64,000 nt of DNA, taken from an uncultured Actinomycetes bacterium (lineage in GTDB: Bacteria > Actinomycetota > Actinomycetes > S36-B12 > UBA10799). Shown here piece after piece: positions 1 to 8,849 of the stretch. Both the position numbers and the translations under genes were made by a program. Within the stretch, counting starts at the first letter, position 1; the number at the start of each line of letters is the position of its first letter. The notes beneath the pieces are model-generated. The model was not told the DNA's origin. It did no database searches and saw nothing but the letters and a program-made list of their open reading frames with translations. The DNA lies in the NCBI GenBank assembly GCA_946803585.1, contig CAMPEQ010000011.1, positions 372,001 to 436,000 on the forward strand. Direction: 5' to 3'.

Positions 1-111
1 CGCGAGCCATCCCTCTCCCTGCTGACGTTCGTGGGCATCGCGTCCACGCGTCAATCTTGACACTGTCAAGACCAAAGTGTAGCGTTCGATTGCATCTTTA
101 CACCGACAAGA

Positions 112-618
112 TTGAGGACAATGAAAAGACATCTCAACGGCGGACGCTTCACTGCAACCATGGAAGAGGACTTCGTCGTATTCCTCATTGGATCGCGGCT
201 CAACCGGTTGCGCGACGCCCCAAAGATGATCCGCATTGCTCGCCAGATGCGAGCAATGCAAAAGGAGCTGCAGGAAGCTCCTGATTTGGGCTTGTTGCAC
301 ATGGAGGATTTCTTTGGCCGGGTCACGGTGAGTGTTCAGTACTGGCGCGACTTCGAGTCCCTTGAGAACTACGCGAAGTCCAACCACCAAAGTCACCTGC
401 CAGCGTGGCGGGAATACAACCGGCTGATCCGGGATTCAGGCACCATCGGGGTATGGCATGAGACGTACCGAGTCCGAGCAAGTGATCACGAGTCTGTCTA
501 CGTGAACATGCCGACATTCGGGCTCGCGAATGCAGGAGCTCCGAGTCGGCTAGCCAGTTCTAGTACCGCCCGACGGCGTATGGAGGTTGTCCGCACCACG
601 TCTGGAACCGGGCGGTGA
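112..618 (+). CDS. DUF4188-like (monooxygenase-fold) family protein
   Basis: 168-aa ORF; FTATMEEDFVVFLIGSRLNRL...LGLLHMEDFFGRVTVSVQYWRDFESLENYAKS resembles the DUF4188 family. Confidence 0.7.
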   Translation: MRTMKRHLNGGRFTATMEEDFVVFLIGSRLNRLRDAPKMIRIARQMRAMQKELQEAPDLGLLHMEDFFGRVTVSVQYWRDFESLENYAKSNHQSHLPAWREYNRLIRDSGTIGVWHETYRVRASDHESVYVNMPTFGLANAGAPSRLASSSTARRRMEVVRTTSGTGR

Positions 619-691
619 GGTAGTGCTGACAGCGTCAGCTCGACAAAGGTACATCGAGAGTGTCAAGCATCAGCCGGAGTAATACAGATCT

Positions 692-767
692 TGGAGCCGC
701 CTAAGAGAGTCGAACTCTTGACCTACGCATTACGAGTGCGTTGCTCTACCAACTGAGCTAAGGCGGC
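692..767 (-). tRNA. tRNA-Thr (anticodon CGT), CCA encoded
   Basis: Reverse complement GCCGCCTTAGCTCAGTTGGTAGAGC...CTCGTAA...GAGTTCGACTC...AGGCGGCTCCA; acceptor, D, anticodon and T arms all fold. Confidence 0.95.
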
Positions 768-964
768 CGGTCGTGCGGGTCTAACCGTACCCAATGCCGA
801 TTGGGTATCGCGTCCCAGCCGCCCTTACTCGTTTCGAACACGAATCTCGGTGAATCGTGACTCACTGTGAGGCAGCTTCATCCGAATGCCCCACAGCGCG
901 CGCGAGCCACGCGCCGCCGGGCAGGATCGAACCAAGCACCCCAACGATTCGCACAGGAGCAAAC

Positions 965-1735
965 ATGAAGAAGCAAAGAGTCACGCTAGCCACGGCAGCG
1001 TTGGGCACCGCCGCACTATGTGGGTCGGCGATTGGGGTCGCCGCGCCTGCAACTGCTGGCGACGTGGGTCTGCCACTGACGAAGGCGCAGATGTTGAGTG
1101 CCTCGCTTCAACTGAGCGACGTTCCGAGTTCATTTAGCGACGACCCGAGTTGGGAGACGGCGTACGGCAAGGGGTCTAAGACGTTCCGATTCGAGATGTG
1201 CGTCGACAAGGACGGCGAGAAGGTCTTCGGGGCCCGCCCCGCTCAGCAGATGAACAGCACCGTCACCCTCGTCGAGAAGTTTGACGACGACGGTGAGCCA
1301 GTCAAACAACGGGTCGTCAGCAGCGACATCTACGGGTACAAGTCAGCAAGCGCCGCGAAGAAGGCGTGGAAGAAGCTCAACCAAGCCACCAAGAGGTGCG
1401 CCAAGAAGATCAACGAGCCGTTCGATATCGGCGATGACTTTGAGCTGCTCGCGATCGTCAAGCAAAAGACCAAACCACTGAATACGTACAACGGAGCCCC
1501 CGGGTTCGCGGTCAAACAGGACGTCGCGATTGAGATTGCCGAGGGCACTCCCGATGAACTCAATATCTACTTGGGTGGCTACACGAACTACCGCCAAGTT
1601 GGCACAACAATTCAGCGGGTGCAGTTCGCCAACCTGAATACCAAAGCCAAGTCAAAATCAAAGATCAAGAAGAAGTGGGCGTCATTCACCCGCTCCGAGT
1701 CAAAGACGATTGCGGGTCGTGTTGCTCGACTTTGA
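965..1735 (+). CDS. Secreted hypothetical protein with Lys-rich C-terminus
   Basis: Start trimmed to MKKQRVTLATAALGTAALCGSAIGVAAPATAG (Sec signal peptide). Confidence 0.7.
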   Translation: MKKQRVTLATAALGTAALCGSAIGVAAPATAGDVGLPLTKAQMLSASLQLSDVPSSFSDDPSWETAYGKGSKTFRFEMCVDKDGEKVFGARPAQQMNSTVTLVEKFDDDGEPVKQRVVSSDIYGYKSASAAKKAWKKLNQATKRCAKKINEPFDIGDDFELLAIVKQKTKPLNTYNGAPGFAVKQDVAIEIAEGTPDELNIYLGGYTNYRQVGTTIQRVQFANLNTKAKSKSKIKKKWASFTRSESKTIAGRVARL

Positions 1736-1877
1736 TCGTTAGCTCGAACAAAGACGGCAAGTCGCAACGATGCAGCGCCGCAGTACTCTGGCCTCTCACC
1801 GCTCACCAGCGCCAGGGTGGGGTCGACCGAGACGAATCCAAACTGATTGCCTCGGGCGCCAGCGGGTACGGTGAATC

Positions 1878-2315
1878 ATGGCTCGATTCGTGACGACTGT
1901 TGAATCCACTGCACCGCCTAAAGCTGCCTTCGATCTGGTGGCAGACTTCAGCAACATCATGTCGTGGGATCCGGGAGTTAGTTCCGCCGAGCGACTCGAT
2001 GACGGACCGCTGGGCGTAGGGTCGCGCTTTCGCGTTGTTTCGGTGTTCGGACCGCGCCGACTGCCGCTGGAGTACGAGGTTCTCGAGTGGATTGCCCCCA
2101 GCTTTGCAGTACTTCAGGCGAGCAACCGGGACTTCACCTCTCACGACGTCATCTCAGTCGCCAGAACTCCCAAGGGTTCAGCGGTTACCTACGATGCGGA
2201 CCTGCGCCTGCACGGGGCGCGCCGTATCTTCGATCTACCACTTATCGCTGCGTTTCAAGTGATCGGCCGGCGCGCTGGATCAGGGATGCGCAGGGAACTG
2301 AACAAGCTCGGCTAG
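1878..2315 (+). CDS. SRPBCC (START-like/polyketide cyclase) family protein
   Basis: MARFVTTVESTAPPKAAFDLVADFSNIMSWDPGVSSAERLDDGPLGVGSRFRV is the SRPBCC N-terminal pattern. Confidence 0.75.
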   Translation: MARFVTTVESTAPPKAAFDLVADFSNIMSWDPGVSSAERLDDGPLGVGSRFRVVSVFGPRRLPLEYEVLEWIAPSFAVLQASNRDFTSHDVISVARTPKGSAVTYDADLRLHGARRIFDLPLIAAFQVIGRRAGSGMRRELNKLG

Positions 2316-2389
2316 TTCCTGGCTGAGCGTAAGCAACGACTAGTCGTGCGCGAGGCACCCACTAGCGATCAACCGGTCTCGGCCATACT

Positions 2390-2860
2390 GTGACGATGCG
2401 CGTGACGGCGAGAGTGGACTACGCGATCAGGGCGGCCGCAGAGCTGGCAGCGGCACCGGAGAAGTCACACAAGGCAGAGGTACTCGCCAAATCGCAAGGC
2501 ATCTCGCTGAGCTTCTTAGAGACCATCCTCGGCGATCTGCGTCGGGCGGGGCTGGTGACGAGCCATCGGGGCCGCGACGGTGGGCATCAGCTAGCTCGCA
2601 GCCCGGCCGACATCAGTGTTGCCGACGTTGTGCGCGCGCAGACGGGCAATCTGTTCGATATCTACGGCCACCGGCCAGAGGATATGGAATACACCGGCGC
2701 AGCGACTCACCTCACCGACGTCTGGGTCGCAGCCCGATCGGCATACCGTCGCGTGCTCGAGGATGTGACACTGGCCGATCTTGTCGATGGGGTTTTTGGT
2801 GACGATGTCGTTGCGTTGATTGAGCTACCCGACTCGTGGAACTCACACGGGCCGAACTAG
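2390..2860 (+). CDS. Rrf2 family transcriptional regulator lacking cysteines
   Basis: VTARVDYAIRAAAELA...ISLSFLETILGDLRRAGLVTSHRGRDGGHQLAR typical Rrf2 wHTH; no Cys in translation. Start may be 2396. Confidence 0.85.
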   Translation: MTMRVTARVDYAIRAAAELAAAPEKSHKAEVLAKSQGISLSFLETILGDLRRAGLVTSHRGRDGGHQLARSPADISVADVVRAQTGNLFDIYGHRPEDMEYTGAATHLTDVWVAARSAYRRVLEDVTLADLVDGVFGDDVVALIELPDSWNSHGPN

Positions 2861-3660
2861 TCCGGCGGGGCCGCTGAAGTCTGCGGGGCCGAGGACGGTT
2901 GTGGTGAGGTCTGCGGGACCGAGGACTGCGGGTCTGATGATTGCTGGGATGACAACTCGGCGAGGTGCTCGCGGATTTCGCGCAGTTCGGTCATCACGTC
3001 ATCGTCACTCTTCTTCGTTCGCTCGACGAACCAGGTCGCGACGCTGGCCGTGATGATTCCGATCATGGAGATGCCGACCACCATGAGCGCGAACGCCACG
3101 AAGCGTCCGGGGATCGTAACTGGGAAGACATCGCCGTAGCCGACGGTCGTGACCGTCACCCCGGACCACCAGAGTGCATCGCCGAAGGTCTGAATGTTGG
3201 CCCCCGGCGCACCACGTTCAGCGTCCAACATCGCCACGCTGGCGACAACAAGAATGAATGCGGTGGCCAACGCTGCGGAGGTCACCGTTCGACCGACAGC
3301 AAACCGTCCCGCCCGCGAGATCAAGAAGTTCGCAGCGGTAAATACCCGCAAGACTCGCAGTGGCCGCAGCATCGGCAGCACGACTAGCAACACGTCGATG
3401 GGGTGTCGGACCAGGTAGCCCCACGGTCGTCCTGAAAGCCCGGCCCTGACAACCAGGTCTACAACGAAGACCGCCCACAACAGCGCGTTGAACATCTCCA
3501 GCGTGAGCAGGACCCCGGGCGAGAGGTCCGGTGCCAACACAGGAATCGCGTAGAGCACCAAGAAGACGATGGCCACGACCATGAGCGGAACGTGGGTACG
3601 AGCCTCGTACGCAGCCAGGCGATCGCTATTGCGATCGGTTATCTCAAACTCTGCAGCCAC
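2857..3660 (-). CDS. 6TM voltage-gated-type potassium channel
   Basis: Selectivity filter TTVGYGDVFPVT, S4-like RPLRVLRVF, multiple hydrophobic helices, repetitive PQSSVPQTSPQPSS C-tail. Confidence 0.88.
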   Translation of the reverse strand: MAAEFEITDRNSDRLAAYEARTHVPLMVVAIVFLVLYAIPVLAPDLSPGVLLTLEMFNALLWAVFVVDLVVRAGLSGRPWGYLVRHPIDVLLVVLPMLRPLRVLRVFTAANFLISRAGRFAVGRTVTSAALATAFILVVASVAMLDAERGAPGANIQTFGDALWWSGVTVTTVGYGDVFPVTIPGRFVAFALMVVGISMIGIITASVATWFVERTKKSDDDVMTELREIREHLAELSSQQSSDPQSSVPQTSPQPSSAPQTSAAPPD

Positions 3661-3755
3661 GTCTCACCTCGCTATAGCCCTCGGATCTTGTTGCAGGCTA
3701 CGCGGCTAACGCGTGGTATTTCTTGCTATCTGGCGGTGGCAATCAGCCCAACGAA

Positions 3756-4364
3756 CTAACCGATTATCAACCGACGGGCGCCGGCATAGCGCGGGGCCCA
3801 GTAACTGCTGTTGATTGACTCGATCACGACATCGCGATTGGGGTTGTTGGCACCGATCATTCGGCCTTTGCCGATGTACATGGATGCGTGCTGAGATCCA
3901 CCCGAACCCCACAGCAGCAGATCACCGCGCTTGAGGTTCTTCTTGCTGACGCGCTTACCCTTCTTCATCCGAAGCTGGGCTCCGGAGTAGTGCGGGATGT
4001 TGATGCCAGCAGCCTTCTTGTAGATGATTTTGGTGAAGCCTGAGCAGTCGAAGCGCCACGGCGATGATGCACCGGCGACATACTGACCTCGACCTAGGCG
4101 CTTCTTGGCGTACTTGACGACTGACTTGCGGGTTGCGACCGCGCGCACGTGGCGGGCTTTGGCTTTGGCAGCTTTACGAGCCGCTTTAGTTGCCGCCGCA
4201 TCAGCTGGCGTTGTAACCGGCGCTGTGGCGGGCTTGGTTGCAGTCGCTGCACTGAGGCCGGCAACTGACGTTGCTGTCGCCGTCGTGGTGGTCGCGACGG
4301 GGGCCGCGATGGCTGCAGTGGCGGCGACAGCGATGCTGGCGCCAACGAGACGAGATTTACGCAT
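3756..4364 (-). CDS. Secreted C40 family peptidase (NlpC/P60)
   Basis: FDCSGFTKIIYKKAAG...RGDLLLWGSGGSQHASMYIGKGRMIGA; signal peptide MRKSRLVGASIAVAATAAIAAPVA; start trimmed from 4424. Confidence 0.88.
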   Translation of the reverse strand: MRKSRLVGASIAVAATAAIAAPVATTTTATATSVAGLSAATATKPATAPVTTPADAAATKAARKAAKAKARHVRAVATRKSVVKYAKKRLGRGQYVAGASSPWRFDCSGFTKIIYKKAAGINIPHYSGAQLRMKKGKRVSKKNLKRGDLLLWGSGGSQHASMYIGKGRMIGANNPNRDVVIESINSSYWAPRYAGARRLIIG

Positions 4365-4389
4365 ACGGAAAGTCGAACTCCTCCTCGAA

Positions 4390-4530
4390 CCGCTTCCCGG
4401 GTTAGCGAACGAACTCGGACGCAAGGAATCGACCTACCAAACGTGCTGGATTCGCCCCGACCTGATGTAGGTCCCCGGTACACCGAGCACCATCCTCCGG
4501 CTTGGGTTCAGCCAGTCAGCGCTGCGGTGA
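4390..4530 (-). ncRNA. Probable c-di-AMP (ydaO/yuaA) riboswitch in the leader of the NlpC/P60 gene
   Basis: Minus strand GGCTGAACCC...TGTACCGGGGACCTACATCAGGTCGGGGCGAATCC...GGTAGGTCGATTCC...GTCCGAGTTCGTTCGCTAACCCGGGAAGCGG resembles actinobacterial ydaO elements; boundaries approximate. Confidence 0.8.
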
Positions 4531-4800
4531 TTCAACGAGCTGCTCGCGTCCCGCAGTTGGCGGTGACTGGTACGAACAACAGGGAGGACGCTAGCACCGT
4601 TCTTACCATTCTCTTCCCAAATAGAGGGTCAGATATCGCTGAGCGTAGTTGTCCTAGCGCCTGCTTTGATCGGACTTCGGACTAAATGCCCGATTCCAAG
4701 TGACTCTAAGTAAGTTGTTGATCTTTCAAATGAGTGAGTCTGTTCACAATATTTCTTCGCAAAAGCAGGTGGCGGCGGGCGTTTCTTACCTTCGCTAGCC

Positions 4801-6339
4801 CTAGCTACAGGTGGTGTCAGCCGAGGGCAATTGCCCTGTCAGGAACGCCTGATCAACGGCCTTGGTGACGCACCGGTTTCGGCCGTAGCCAGTGTGCCCG
4901 TCCCCGTCGAAGGTGATGAGAACGCTGCTTGCCAACTGATCGTTGACCTCCTTGGCCCAGCCGTATGGCGTTGCCGGATCGCGAGTCGTACCCACCAACA
5001 GAATCGGTGGTGCCCCTTCGGCGGTAATCACGTGCGGCTCATTAGTTGGCGGTGCGGGATAGTCGTAACAAGGCAAGTTACTCCACGCGAGTTCCCGCCC
5101 GAACGTTGGCGAGGTACTCGCCCACTGCGCTCCGAGTTCCACGGTGCGCGCCGGATCCGCCCGATCAGTTCTGTCCAAACAGTTCACCGCATAGAGCGCA
5201 TCGAGAGAGTTGTCCGAGTACGTACCGTCAGCCTGGCGCCCGGTGAATGAGTTGACGATGTTCATCAGCGGGGCACCGTTGCCCTTGAAACCGGCCCGCA
5301 GTGCCGACCTGAGCTCGCCCCACCCGTACTGCGGCTCATACAAACTGCCGATGATTCCGTTGGTTGCGATGGGACGGGTCAACTCCCGTCCCCCCGAGCC
5401 TTTGATCGCATCCTTACCGACCGCAGCGAGCCAGTCATTGATCTTTGTGGTCGCGGCGGTCGGATCGTCGGGAAGCGGACAGTTCTGGTGGCTAGGGCAG
5501 TCCGCGATAAAACTCGACAAAGCTACCTGGAAGCCGTCGGCCTGACCGCGCGCTAGCTCATCGTTGGTCAGGTCCGGGTTGATGACGCCGTCCAACACGA
5601 ACTGGCCGACCTTGTCGGTGAAGAGATCCGCGTAAGTCAGCCCAAGGAAGCTGCCATAGGAGAGTCCCAAGTAATTGAGTGCCGGCTCGTCCAGCAGTTC
5701 GCGCAAGACATCCATATCGCGTGCAGCTGGCACGGTCCCAATATTGGGTGTGAGATCCGGGGCGTTCGCCTCACACCCCACACCGACCGACGCAGCCGAG
5801 GCGACAGCTTGCTGTTCCTGCTCGGGAGTCTCCGGCGTTCCGAGGGTAGCCACCAACGTGTCGGTCTGCGGACCGTCAAGGCACTCAATGGGCGTGCTCT
5901 TACCAACGCCGCGTGGATCGAATCCGACAATGTCGTACTGCCGCACAATCTCATTGCTCACGAACCCGGCGGCGTATCGCGCGAAGTCGATACCAGAACC
6001 TCCTGGGCCACCGGGATTAACCACGATCGTGCCGCGGCGCTGATTCGGATCTGTCGCGGGAGCCTTCAACATCTCGATCGTGATGGGCTTGGAATCTGGT
6101 GTCGAATAGTCCAGCGGAACCGTGAATGAGGCGCACTGGAAGGTGCCGCCACACTTGCTCCACGTCACCGGCTGGGAGTAGTAACTCCCGAGGTCAACAG
6201 CCACCGTCGACTCAGCCACCGGTGGTTCACTCGTCGTTGATGCGCACCCTGCCAAGACGAGAACGGCAGCGCCAAGCGTGCCAAGAGTTGCGGTTACCGT
6301 CGATTTGGGTGCGAGGCGCTTCGGCCGATTTGCGGTCAC
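4801..6339 (-). CDS. Alpha/beta hydrolase lipoprotein, TAP-like C-terminal domain (tripeptidyl aminopeptidase type)
   Basis: Lipobox LVLAGC; VVNPGGPGGSGIDFAR; nucleophile elbow GLSYGSFLG; C-terminal RDPATPYGWAKEVNDQLASS...GDGHTGYG. Confidence 0.88.
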   Translation of the reverse strand: MTANRPKRLAPKSTVTATLGTLGAAVLVLAGCASTTSEPPVAESTVAVDLGSYYSQPVTWSKCGGTFQCASFTVPLDYSTPDSKPITIEMLKAPATDPNQRRGTIVVNPGGPGGSGIDFARYAAGFVSNEIVRQYDIVGFDPRGVGKSTPIECLDGPQTDTLVATLGTPETPEQEQQAVASAASVGVGCEANAPDLTPNIGTVPAARDMDVLRELLDEPALNYLGLSYGSFLGLTYADLFTDKVGQFVLDGVINPDLTNDELARGQADGFQVALSSFIADCPSHQNCPLPDDPTAATTKINDWLAAVGKDAIKGSGGRELTRPIATNGIIGSLYEPQYGWGELRSALRAGFKGNGAPLMNIVNSFTGRQADGTYSDNSLDALYAVNCLDRTDRADPARTVELGAQWASTSPTFGRELAWSNLPCYDYPAPPTNEPHVITAEGAPPILLVGTTRDPATPYGWAKEVNDQLASSVLITFDGDGHTGYGRNRCVTKAVDQAFLTGQLPSADTTCS

Positions 6340-6420
6340 CGGCCTATCGTCTCAATTGCTTCCCGTTGATGGGTCGGCCGACCCAATCGCCCTAACTACG
6401 GGTGACGTCCGACGACGTTC

Positions 6421-7617
6421 TCACAATCTGGCTCCGCGTAGCGATGGTCGGCGGAGATCGATCGTGAGGGACTCCATCGCGAGCGCGGGAGCCACACTCG
6501 CCTCGAGAGCAAGCCGGGCGCGTTCGATCGCGTTCACCCGCTGAAGTGTCTCGACTGCCGAACCCGCAGCAGCTTGTCCACGGACCTCCACCGCCATCTC
6601 CTCGTTGATCAGCCCGGCATCATCGGACTCAACAGCGCCAAGCTGAACGGCCAGCACGTCGCGGTAGAAGCCCAACAGATCGATCAGGGCGCGATCAAGC
6701 TGGTCACGTTCGGTCCGAGTCCGGCGAGACTTCTGCCGGTCCTCGAGCTCCTTGAGCGCGCCCTTGACCCCTCTAACGCCTCCGCGAAGCCCCTTCCCCT
6801 GCGCACCCTCGCCCCACGCTAATAGCAGGTCGGCGCGTTCGCGCTCATCGATTGGTCCGGTGATCGAGACAGCATCCTCCTTGGCCGCCGAGACGATCTT
6901 CTGCGCAGCCGCCATACACGATCCCAAGTCGACTAGTTCGGAAGGGATACTCAACACGTCGCGCCGGCGCTGGCGGGCACTCTCATCACGTGCCAGAGCT
7001 TTTGCGCGACCGACGTGGCCTTGGGCAGCGTTGGCCGCGAATCGGGCCGTCTGCTCGGAAATGCCCATCTTTGTCACCAAGTAGTCAGTGACTTCCGCCG
7101 GCGATGGAGTCCTCAACATGATGTGGCGGCAGCGCGATCGAATCGTCGGGAGGACATCTTCAACACTCGGGGTACACAACAACCAGACCGCACGCGGCGG
7201 AGGCTCCTCAATCGCCTTGAGTAGGACGTTGTTGGCCGTCTCGGTCAGTCGATCTGCGTCTTCGATGACGATGACATGCCAGCGACCGCGACTCGGAGCG
7301 ATGGCCGCCCGCGAGACTAACGCGCGCGCGTCAGCGGTCTTGTAGGTGACGCCTTCGGGCCGAACGACCTCAACGTCGGGGTGGGAGCCCTTGCTGACCG
7401 CAACGCACTCATCACACTCGCCACATCCACCGGCCGAACACATCAAAGCCGCTGCAAAGGCACCGGCAGCGCTAGAGCGGCCGCTCCCTGGGGGTCCCGT
7501 CACCAACCAGGCATGAGTCATACCAGGACCGGCCGGGATCTTCCCGGCGTCAGCGGCAGCCAACTGCAAACGTTCAACCACCGAACTCTGGCCGACCAGC
7601 AAGTCCCAAACAGTCAT
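6421..7617 (-). CDS. holB: DNA polymerase III subunit delta'
   Basis: MTVWDLLVGQSSVVERLQLAA...GPPGSGRSSAAGAFAAALMC...IIEDADRLTETANNVLLKAIEEPP; start trimmed to ATG at 7617. Confidence 0.9.
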   Translation of the reverse strand: MTVWDLLVGQSSVVERLQLAAADAGKIPAGPGMTHAWLVTGPPGSGRSSAAGAFAAALMCSAGGCGECDECVAVSKGSHPDVEVVRPEGVTYKTADARALVSRAAIAPSRGRWHVIVIEDADRLTETANNVLLKAIEEPPPRAVWLLCTPSVEDVLPTIRSRCRHIMLRTPSPAEVTDYLVTKMGISEQTARFAANAAQGHVGRAKALARDESARQRRRDVLSIPSELVDLGSCMAAAQKIVSAAKEDAVSITGPIDERERADLLLAWGEGAQGKGLRGGVRGVKGALKELEDRQKSRRTRTERDQLDRALIDLLGFYRDVLAVQLGAVESDDAGLINEEMAVEVRGQAAAGSAVETLQRVNAIERARLALEASVAPALAMESLTIDLRRPSLRGARL

Positions 7618-7738
7618 GGCTCGATTCTGCCTCTTACCAATCTTCGAGGGTGGGCCGCTCCCAGTTTGGCGCACTGCACCACCATCACCGCGGTGGGATT
7701 AGCCGTCGCTGATAAGCATCGGCGATATCTGGTTGCGC

Positions 7739-8668
7739 CTAGGCGAGACAACTAGCGTCCTTGACCGTTCCATTTGGGCAGGTGACGTTGACGAACGATG
7801 CTCCGGTATCGGTCAGGCCAGAAATGTTCGCATCGAGTAGGAAAGTGCCGACCAAGGCGGAGTAGCGGACATCGGCCCCGCTCAAGTTTGAGTCGCGCAA
7901 TCCCGTGCCGACGAGATTGGACCCAAGCGCGAACACATTGGAAAGGTTCGCTCCGTCCATGATTGCGCCGTTGAGAGTGGCACCGTAGAAGTACGCCTTC
8001 GAGAAGTCCGTTCCGATGGCGAATGCGCCGTTGAGTTGTGCGTTATCGAAGTTCGTCTTCTTGGCATTCGCGCCGCTGAGGGTGGAGCCGAAGAGGTTAG
8101 CGTTCGTGAAGTCGGTGGTCTTCTTTGCCTTCGTCGGGGGTCCGAACGGCGGTGGCGGCGGGTACTGATTCGACCCAGAGAGGTTAGCGCCGGTGAGGTC
8201 CGCTCCATAGAGGTTGGCGTTGATGAAGCTTGCATTCCGCAGGTTTGCCTTCTTCAGGGTGACTCCGCTGAGGTTCGCGTTGCCTGCCTTGGCCCTATTG
8301 AGTTGAGCTTTTGTCATCGTCGCGCCAGTGAAGTTCGCGAACTTAAGCTTGGCCTTCTTTAGGTTCGCCTTGGTCAGATCGGTATTGCTGAAGTTCGCCG
8401 AACTCAAGTTCGCTTTCGCAAAGTTGGCCTTCTTCAGATTCGCATTGCGGAAGTCAGCGCCCTTGAGCTTGGCGCCCTTGAAGTCCGCACCCTTGAGATT
8501 GCCATGAGCCTGCACAGTCCAGTTCATCGTCACGCCAGCGCACTTCGCACCCTTGGCCAGCGTGCAGGTTGCGCCCTGGGCTGGACTGGTCGCAGCCAGT
8601 AGACCGAAAGCTGCAACGACCGGGACGGTCAGGGCGACGGACAATGTACGAGTTCTCATAATCGGCAT
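7739..8668 (-). CDS. Exported pentapeptide-repeat protein
   Basis: Many A(N/D)LxxA repeats after signal peptide MRTRTLSVALTVPVVAAFGLLAATSPAQGA; interrupted by PPPPPFGPP. Confidence 0.85.
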   Translation of the reverse strand: MPIMRTRTLSVALTVPVVAAFGLLAATSPAQGATCTLAKGAKCAGVTMNWTVQAHGNLKGADFKGAKLKGADFRNANLKKANFAKANLSSANFSNTDLTKANLKKAKLKFANFTGATMTKAQLNRAKAGNANLSGVTLKKANLRNASFINANLYGADLTGANLSGSNQYPPPPPFGPPTKAKKTTDFTNANLFGSTLSGANAKKTNFDNAQLNGAFAIGTDFSKAYFYGATLNGAIMDGANLSNVFALGSNLVGTGLRDSNLSGADVRYSALVGTFLLDANISGLTDTGASFVNVTCPNGTVKDASCLA

Positions 8669-8849
8669 TATGCACCTGCCCGGGGCTGATGGGCGGCTCG
8701 TTCACTCGCGGGGGCTATTACCTCAGGTGTGGCCTACCTGCGGCACCCGCACACCCTGCGTAAAAGCCGTTGCCGAGATCCCGCGAGGCGGGATAGAATA
8801 CGAACATACGTTCGAAGAAGTGCTAGAGACCTCGGGGGAGGTGGATGAG

